From: Bifidobacterium breve
Lineage (GTDB): Bacteria > Actinomycetota > Actinomycetes > Nanopelagicales > Nanopelagicaceae
Assembly (NCBI GenBank): GCA_945866305.1
Contig: CAMBGS010000008.1
Span: 1 to 36,515, forward strand
Direction of reading: 5' to 3'
DNA length: 36,515 bases
Part shown: piece by piece, positions 32,042 to 36,515 of the stretch
How positions within the stretch are numbered: position 1 is the stretch's first letter
Layout: every line of letters begins with the position of its first letter
Notes under the pieces: model-generated
Seen by the model: the letters and a program-made list of their open reading frames with translations, nothing else
What the model was told of the DNA's origin: nothing
Database searches by the model: none
Made by a program: the position numbers and the translations under genes

Positions 32042-33265
32042 GTGAGTAATGAGACCTGGGGCTATCAGCCGCGAAATCAAAGACCCGCACCAGATTGGGA
32101 TTTAAATCCCCAAACTGATGCCGTTCGCGCCGGTTTGGCACGCTCTGGCTTTGGTGAAACTTCTGAAGCGCTCTATTTAAATAGTGGATTTACATATTCG
32201 TCCGCGCAAGAAGCTTTTGATTCATTTGCCGATGAAACAGATCATTACCTTTATAGCCGATTCCATAACCCAACTATTGCAATGTTTGAAAAGCGTTTAG
32301 CCGCAATTGAAGGCGCTGAATATTGCGTAGCAACTGGTTCTGGAATGTCGGCCATGTTTGCTTCCATCGCTTGCATGGTTAGCGCGGGAGATCACATAGT
32401 TGCATCTGCGGCAATGTTTAGCTCTTGCCACGTTGTGCTAACTGAAATTTTGCCTAAGTGGGGCGTTACCGTTGAACTAGTTAAAGGAAATGATCCAGCA
32501 AAATGGGCCACCGCACTTAGCAAGCCAACAGCGGTTGTCTTCATTGAATCCCCAAGTAATCCACTCATGGAAATTGTTGATATTCGCATGGTTAGCGAAC
32601 TCGCTCACAAAGCTGGCGCAACTGTAATCGTCGATAATGTAATGGCCTCACCTGTTTTACAAAAGCCACTTCAATTAGGCGCGGATGTAGTTATGTACTC
32701 TGCAACAAAACATATCGATGGCCAAGGTCGTGTACTTGCTGGCGCTGTACTCGGTTCCTTCTCTTATATCCACGAAAAGTTAATTCCCTTTATCCGCCAC
32801 ACTGGTCCATCTCTTAGTCCGTTTAATGCATGGGTTCTTTTGAAATCTCTCGAAACAATGGAGATGCGAGTACAAAGGATGTGCCAGAACGCACAAGCCA
32901 TCGCTGAATTCTTCGAAAGTCGAAAAGAAATTAAATCTGTTAAATACCCTGGCCTTAAATCCCATCCTGATTATGCAACTGTGCAAAAGCAGATGAGCGG
33001 TGGGGGCAGCACAATTGGTATCGAATTTGTGGGCAGCCAGAAAGATGCCTTTAAATTTATGGATTCGCTGAGGATTATCGATATCTCAAACAATCTGGGC
33101 GACAGTAAATCCCTTATTACTCACCCAGCTTCAACAACTCACCGTCGCTTATCGCCAGAAGTTCAGGCAGAGATGGGTATTACGCAATCAGTACTGCGGC
33201 TATCAGTTGGTCTAGAACACGTTGACGATTTGATAAAAGATTTAACTCAAGCCTTTAACACTTGA
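32042..33265 (+). CDS. metZ: O-succinylhomoserine sulfhydrylase
   Basis: A PLP enzyme of the Cys/Met-metabolism family that makes homocysteine from O-succinylhomoserine (or the acetyl form) and sulfide. I place the start at GTG 32042 (407 residues, SNETWGYQPRNQRP) because a -10 box sits 7 nt upstream; an in-frame TTG at 32021 would add seven residues. YSRFHNPTIAMFEKRLAAIEG and the PLP lysine motif YSATKHIDGQGRVLAG are intact, with the HIDGQGR wording typical of MetZ rather than cystathionine synthase. Close sulfhydrylase and lyase paralogues exist, so the reaction is well supported but not proven. Its end overlaps convergent ctaB by 19 bp. Confidence 0.9.
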   Translation: MSNETWGYQPRNQRPAPDWDLNPQTDAVRAGLARSGFGETSEALYLNSGFTYSSAQEAFDSFADETDHYLYSRFHNPTIAMFEKRLAAIEGAEYCVATGSGMSAMFASIACMVSAGDHIVASAAMFSSCHVVLTEILPKWGVTVELVKGNDPAKWATALSKPTAVVFIESPSNPLMEIVDIRMVSELAHKAGATVIVDNVMASPVLQKPLQLGADVVMYSATKHIDGQGRVLAGAVLGSFSYIHEKLIPFIRHTGPSLSPFNAWVLLKSLETMEMRVQRMCQNAQAIAEFFESRKEIKSVKYPGLKSHPDYATVQKQMSGGGSTIGIEFVGSQKDAFKFMDSLRIIDISNNLGDSKSLITHPASTTHRRLSPEVQAEMGITQSVLRLSVGLEHVDDLIKDLTQAFNT

Positions 33266-34143
33266 GCAGCAACTAGCAATATGGATAACAGGCTTAAATA
33301 ACTTATAGACCAATTAAAAATCTTGCCCGCTGTCTTTTCGTAATTTTCAGATTTCTCGTCAAGGCCGCGAAGCTGTAACGCAAACACGAGACCTAAGATC
33401 ACATTTGCTACTTGCGCCCATAATTGCAGATCTGCATTAATAATCAATGCGATCGATGAAGCGATCATCGCAATCGTGTACACCCACATCTGGCGCAGTA
33501 AATGGGTCTTAGTTGCTACAACTGGCAACATTGGAATACCGGCCGCGGCATAATCATCTTTATACTTAATTGCCAGCGCCCAAAAATGTGGTGGGGTCCA
33601 GAAGAATATAACTAGAAAGAATGACCAGGCAGTTACCGAAAGCGAATTAGTTACTGCAGCCCAGCCAATCAGTGCAGGCATACAACCAGCGGCGCCGCCC
33701 CAGACGATGTTCTGCGGCGTCCGTCTCTTTAGTGCAATTGTATAAACAAGGACATAAAAAGTGATTGCAATTAAAGTTAACAAGGTTGCTAGTGAAGTTG
33801 TAAAGATTTGAAATATAGCTAGTGAAAGCAACCCTATGAAAGTTGCAAATATTGTTGCTTCTCTATTATTTAAAACACCAGTTGCAAGTGGACGTTTAGC
33901 AGTTCGCTGCATTAACTTATCTGTTTCAGATTCAATCACCATATTAAATGCATTGGCACTTCCAGCAGCTAAAGTCCCACCAATTAAAGTTGCTATCGTT
34001 AAAGAAAGGGAAGGCAACCGGCCTTCGGCTAAGACCATCGCTGGAAGCGTTGAAACCAATAGGAGCTCAACCACGCGTAATTTCATTAGGTCTACATACC
34101 CGCGAACTTTTGCGGAGAGATTTACGTGTGAATCGGTGCGCAC
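33247..34143 (-). CDS. ctaB: Protoheme IX farnesyltransferase (heme O synthase)
   Basis: A 298-residue UbiA-family membrane enzyme that adds a farnesyl group to heme B, giving heme O for terminal oxidases. About eight to nine hydrophobic helices are visible. The first aspartate-rich motif region is NMVIESETDKLMQRTAKRP; the usual first Asp is Glu in this protein, which is tolerated in some members. The second motif region around LAIKYKDDYAAAGIPML is present. It begins with GTG at 34143, with TAATCT 6 nt upstream. No cytochrome oxidase or heme A synthase gene is beside it in this window. Confidence 0.95.
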   Translation of the reverse strand: MRTDSHVNLSAKVRGYVDLMKLRVVELLLVSTLPAMVLAEGRLPSLSLTIATLIGGTLAAGSANAFNMVIESETDKLMQRTAKRPLATGVLNNREATIFATFIGLLSLAIFQIFTTSLATLLTLIAITFYVLVYTIALKRRTPQNIVWGGAAGCMPALIGWAAVTNSLSVTAWSFFLVIFFWTPPHFWALAIKYKDDYAAAGIPMLPVVATKTHLLRQMWVYTIAMIASSIALIINADLQLWAQVANVILGLVFALQLRGLDEKSENYEKTAGKIFNWSISYLSLLSILLVAAQVLKA

Positions 34144-34149
34144 AGGGCA

Positions 34150-34155
34150 AGATTA
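34150..34155 (-). promoter_or_regulatory. -10 box, leaderless promoter of ctaB
   Basis: TAATCT on the minus strand, 6 nt before GTG 34143. It sits in the 92-bp gap 34144-34235, which also holds the opposite promoter at 34204. Confidence 0.5.
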
Positions 34156-34203
34156 CTCAGCATTAATGAGTGGTGTTCTCACTCTTCTCTAAGGAAGCTC
34201 GCC

Positions 34204-34209
34204 TATCGT
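34204..34209 (+). promoter_or_regulatory. Candidate -10 box of the acidic-tail protein gene
   Basis: TATCGT is followed about 7 nt later by the likely start region, giving a leader of about 20 nt that contains AAAGGG (34221-34226), a plausible ribosome binding site for ATG 34236. Confidence 0.4.
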
Positions 34210-34235
34210 GCGTAATGAAGAAAGGGATATGACAA

Positions 34236-34634
34236 ATGACACCTCCAAATAAGCCCGAATGGATCGAACTAGCGGAAGCAGATTCTGCACCGCAAGTTAA
34301 GAAAGCATCTCGTGCGCTTCCTGCGCTAGTACTTGCCGCAGCCATGTCGATTGTTGGCGTAGGAGCACTTGTCGCAAACAACGGAACGGAAACACCTGCA
34401 ACCGCTTCTGACCAAGGGTCAAACCTTTCTATCGCTTCCTCTCCCGCTGAGATTTCAGCCGCGGGCGTAACTGCTTCAGGCAAATCAGCATCTGTACCTA
34501 ATCCAAGTGTGATCGCTCAACCAGGTGCACCAAAGTTACCTGGTATCGCCTCTATGCCAACAGGTGGTGGCGATGACGACGACGAAGATGACGAAGACGA
34601 CGAAGACGACGATGACGACGATGACGACGACTAA
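34236..34634 (+). CDS. Small membrane-anchored protein with polyacidic C-terminal tail
   Basis: A 132-residue protein of unknown function. A short polar N-terminus (WIELAEADS...KKASR) precedes one hydrophobic segment at about residues 28-46 (LPALVLAAAMSIVGVGALV), then a Ser/Thr/Ala/Pro-rich linker, PKLPGIASMPTGGG, and a tail of 20 consecutive Asp/Glu (113-132) at the very C-terminus. With the N-terminal positive residues inside, the tail would be outside the membrane, where it could bind cations such as Ca2+ or iron or act as an electrostatic bristle (inference). The tail is encoded by GAC/GAT/GAA repeats. It is upstream of the YVTN propeller gene and separated from it by only 24 bp. Confidence 0.72.
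   Translation: MTPPNKPEWIELAEADSAPQVKKASRALPALVLAAAMSIVGVGALVANNGTETPATASDQGSNLSIASSPAEISAAGVTASGKSASVPNPSVIAQPGAPKLPGIASMPTGGGDDDDEDDEDDEDDDDDDDDD
34572..34631 (+). repeat. Trinucleotide-type repeat encoding the polyacidic tail
   Basis: About 60 bp of GAC, GAT and GAA units in one frame, giving only Asp and Glu. Slippage could change the tail length among relatives. Confidence 0.75.
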
Positions 34635-34644
34635 TTTATAAAGG

Positions 34645-34650
34645 TAAACT
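34645..34650 (+). promoter_or_regulatory. -10 box, leaderless promoter of the YVTN propeller gene
   Basis: TAAACT, 8 nt before ATG 34659. It overlaps the left arm of the hairpin at 34646-34681. Confidence 0.4.
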
Positions 34651-34681
34651 CACTCACTATGAAGCTAAAGTGGGTGAGTTT
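34646..34681 (+). terminator. Terminator-like hairpin whose loop holds the next gene's start codon
   Basis: The arms AAACTCACTCACT (34646-34658) and AGTGGGTGAGTTT (34669-34681) pair over 13 bp with one G-U. The 10-nt loop (34659-34668) starts with the ATG of the downstream gene. A TTTTCTCTTT run follows (34679-34688). It looks like an intrinsic terminator for the acidic-tail gene while also covering the next start. Confidence 0.55.
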
Positions 34682-35738
34682 TCTCTTTGCACTTTTATTG
34701 ATGATTACGGCACTGCCAAGTAGTGCAAGCGTAACGACAGAACAAACAAAGTTAACGCTAATTAAAACAATTACTGGTGCGATTGCTCCTAAGTCTGTGC
34801 AATCTTCCGGTAACGGATTAGTCAGTGCTCATAACATGATGTATCGCCATAGCGTCACTATCTATGACGCAGAAACCCTGGAACTTAAAAGTACGGTTGC
34901 TGATTCGGTAGAACTCTCAAAGTTTGGATTCACGAAATACTCTGGAGTCTATAAAGGCGCTCCGGTAGAAGGAGCCTATTCACCAGATAGCAAATACTTG
35001 TATTTCACAAACTATGCGATGTACGGCAAAGGGTTTAACAAAGAAGGGCACGACACCTGCTCCCCTGCATCAGGTTTCGATTCAAGTTATTTATCTCGTA
35101 TAAATCTGACCAACAATAAGATCGATGCGGTTTATCCAGTTGGGTCTGTACCTAAGGTCGTAAAGGTCACTCCCGATAATAAATACATCCTGGTTTCAAA
35201 TTGGTGTTCTTACACCGTCACCATAATCTCTGTTGAAACGCAGAAGACAGTTAAGTCAATCAAAATCGGACGCTACCCGCGTGGCATTTCAATCTCCAGT
35301 GATAGTAAATTTGCTTATGTTGCCGAAATGGGTGGCAACCGAATTCATCGAATTAATTTAGAAGACTTTTCGGTGGAGTTCATACCGATTGGCTCAAATC
35401 CACGTGCGATTGAATTATCTCCCGATAACTCAACTCTTTATGCAACGCTAAACATCTCCGGCAAAGTTATCGCTTGGGACTTGGCAGATAACAAGGCAAT
35501 TAAGACGGTAGCAACTGGAAAATCTGCGCGCAGCTTGGCAATTTCTACAGACGGCTCTGCGCTATTCGTTGTTAACTTCCGCAGTGGAACTCTCTCTAAA
35601 GTAAGAACTTCAGATATGAAGGTAATACAAAACATCAAAGTTTGCGCCGAACCAATTGGAGTTACTTATGAATCTACAAATTCTCGAACTTGGGTCGCAT
35701 GTTACGGTGGATCAATTAAAGTATTTGCTAACCAATAA
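34659..35738 (+). CDS. Secreted YVTN-family beta-propeller protein
   Basis: A 359-residue exported protein. The signal peptide is residues 1-24 (basic KLK, hydrophobic core FLFALLLMITA, cleavage near SSA-SVT); this supports ATG 34659 over the internal GTG and ATG codons, which would lose the positive charge. The mature part has recurrent YVTN/40-aa-type blades: SPDSKYLYFTNYAM, TPDNKYILVSNWCS, SSDSKFAYVAEMGG, SPDNSTLYATLNIS and STDGSALFVVNFRS, each followed by a strand with a K-x-I-x-x-G turn. No enzymatic motif is seen; surface recognition or scaffolding is the usual guess. The 3' end overlaps dacB by 11 bp. Confidence 0.88.
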   Translation: MKLKWVSFLFALLLMITALPSSASVTTEQTKLTLIKTITGAIAPKSVQSSGNGLVSAHNMMYRHSVTIYDAETLELKSTVADSVELSKFGFTKYSGVYKGAPVEGAYSPDSKYLYFTNYAMYGKGFNKEGHDTCSPASGFDSSYLSRINLTNNKIDAVYPVGSVPKVVKVTPDNKYILVSNWCSYTVTIISVETQKTVKSIKIGRYPRGISISSDSKFAYVAEMGGNRIHRINLEDFSVEFIPIGSNPRAIELSPDNSTLYATLNISGKVIAWDLADNKAIKTVATGKSARSLAISTDGSALFVVNFRSGTLSKVRTSDMKVIQNIKVCAEPIGVTYESTNSRTWVACYGGSIKVFANQ

Positions 35739-36515
35739 TTGCGGTAGATGTATCAATAACTGGCACCATTAGCGGTGCAGCAATCTTTCCTAAATGAATA
35801 TCCAAAGTTTCTCGTGCTCGATCGCTCGCTGACCTAGTTTTCCTAATTTTGTCAGCGATAATAGTGAATGCGTATTCACGATCACCTGATTGAACATATC
35901 CCGCCAAACTAACTGTTCCAGAAAGTGTTCCTGTTTTGGCTTTCACTAAACCGACCGCCTGTGGTGCGGATTCGATATAACGCTTGCTTAAAGTTCCTGT
36001 TACACCACTAACCGGCAAGCCATCGATTAACTGTGAAAATAGCGGATCTGAGTGAATTTTATACAGAAGCTGAGACAAAATATTTGCGGTTAATTTATTT
36101 TCCTTTGATAAACCACTGGCATCTTTAATGATAATTTTTGCGGGATCGATCCCCAGCTCGCTAAGTACCTTATTAAAAGTTTTTGCCACACCTTTTTCAT
36201 TAAAGTCATTGCCTGCCGCTTTCGCAGCCAATCGCGCCATTCGCTCTGCGACGACATTATCGCTCCAAATTAAGAACCAATTCATTATCTCTTTTACTGT
36301 TGGAGACGTCGAGTAAACAATTTGCTCTCCGGCAATTGATTTCACTTTGGCATCACTTGCTTTTAAAAAGCTCGTCTTTAATCCCTTTTTCTTGTAATAC
36401 GCCTTCAGCTTAGAAATTTCTGCTGAATACAAGTCGTTGTAGTAAACCTTGAGCGTCTTAACTGAGCCTTCATTATTTTTCTTAATGGCGCTCAGTCCTT
36501 TAGATGCCAGACCAT
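35728..36515 (-). CDS. dacB: D-alanyl-D-alanine carboxypeptidase / PBP4-type (C-terminal part)
   Basis: Partial: the frame stays open to the window edge, so the true start is outside. The in-frame TTG at 36432 is not a start. The visible ~262 residues are the C-terminal part of a PBP4/DacB-family transpeptidase-fold enzyme that trims peptidoglycan stem peptides outside the membrane. The second motif SDN lies in WSDNVVAERMARLAA and the third, KTG, in VKAKTGTLSGTV; the first motif SxxK would lie in the missing part. ASGLSKENKLTA is the family segment between them. In many actinobacteria dacB sits beside tilS; here about 6.5 kb of other genes lie between. Confidence 0.9.
   Translation of the reverse strand, partial: GLASKGLSAIKKNNEGSVKTLKVYYNDLYSAEISKLKAYYKKKGLKTSFLKASDAKVKSIAGEQIVYSTSPTVKEIMNWFLIWSDNVVAERMARLAAKAAGNDFNEKGVAKTFNKVLSELGIDPAKIIIKDASGLSKENKLTANILSQLLYKIHSDPLFSQLIDGLPVSGVTGTLSKRYIESAPQAVGLVKAKTGTLSGTVSLAGYVQSGDREYAFTIIADKIRKTRSASDRARETLDIHLGKIAAPLMVPVIDTSTAIIG

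Noticed and set aside
34215-34232. Five-codon upstream reading frame (MKKGI) before the acidic-tail gene
   Set aside because: Its ATG falls at or before the predicted transcription start, and its bases are better explained as the AAAGGG ribosome binding site.
36430-36432. TTG as the start of dacB
   Set aside because: The frame remains open to the edge and upstream residues fit the family, so the gene is truncated by the window.
1-36515. tRNA genes, rRNA, CRISPR arrays, insertion sequences, prophage or toxin-antitoxin pairs
   Set aside because: Gaps are too short for tRNA-bearing regions, and no repeats, transposase or integrase motifs were seen.

Overview
The window reads as a dense, chromosome-core segment of a small-genome, low-GC actinobacterium. 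The evidence is an actinobacterial gene order (tilS-hpt-ftsH-folE-folP-folB-folK-panC-(nadB-nadC)-coaX-lysS-clpC), a mycobacterial-type XPB helicase operon, an Rv2747-like N-acetylglutamate synthase, and a CtaB/MetZ pair of actinobacterial type, in DNA that looks AT-rich for the phylum. Coding density is extreme: no gap exceeds about 160 bp, and many stops and starts overlap as ATGA or GTGA. A freshwater acI / Nanopelagicales-type organism fits best, but this is inference; a close search would be needed to name it.

Left part (1-14438). The edge holds the first ten codons of a leftward histidine-phosphatase gene, divergent from a SerB-like HAD phosphatase. Next is a three-gene coupled operon: XPB-partner protein, M20 peptidase, XPB helicase. 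A short leftward operon (unknown 111-aa protein plus glutaredoxin-like protein) follows. Then come a large secreted HExxH protein with Fn3 and propeller-like repeats, a leftward secreted protein coupled to proC, a rightward cysteine-cluster protein, radA, and an FAD-linked oxidase.

Middle (14435-30222, all leftward). In transcription order: NlpC/P60 hydrolase, tilS, hpt, ftsH, then folate (folE, folP, folB, folK), pantothenate/CoA (panC, coaX) and NAD (nadB, nadC) genes, lysS, argA and clpC. panD, nadA and lsr2, which often accompany these genes in actinobacteria, are not here.

Right part (30296-36515). An ABC exporter pair is divergent from metZ. ctaB (heme O synthase) is convergent with metZ. 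A small membrane protein with an all-acidic C-terminal tail and a secreted YVTN-type propeller follow. The window ends inside a leftward dacB (PBP4-type) gene.

The most striking non-coding pattern is a promoter grammar: at twelve genes that begin a transcription unit, a TANNNT -10 box lies 6-8 nt before the start codon, which predicts leaderless mRNAs. Divergent pairs share as little as 30 bp, and all five convergent pairs overlap or nearly touch. At 34646-34681 a terminator-like hairpin contains both such a -10 box and the next gene's start codon. No RNA gene, insertion sequence, CRISPR array or prophage was seen, and I found no convincing evidence of an entirely new multi-gene system.
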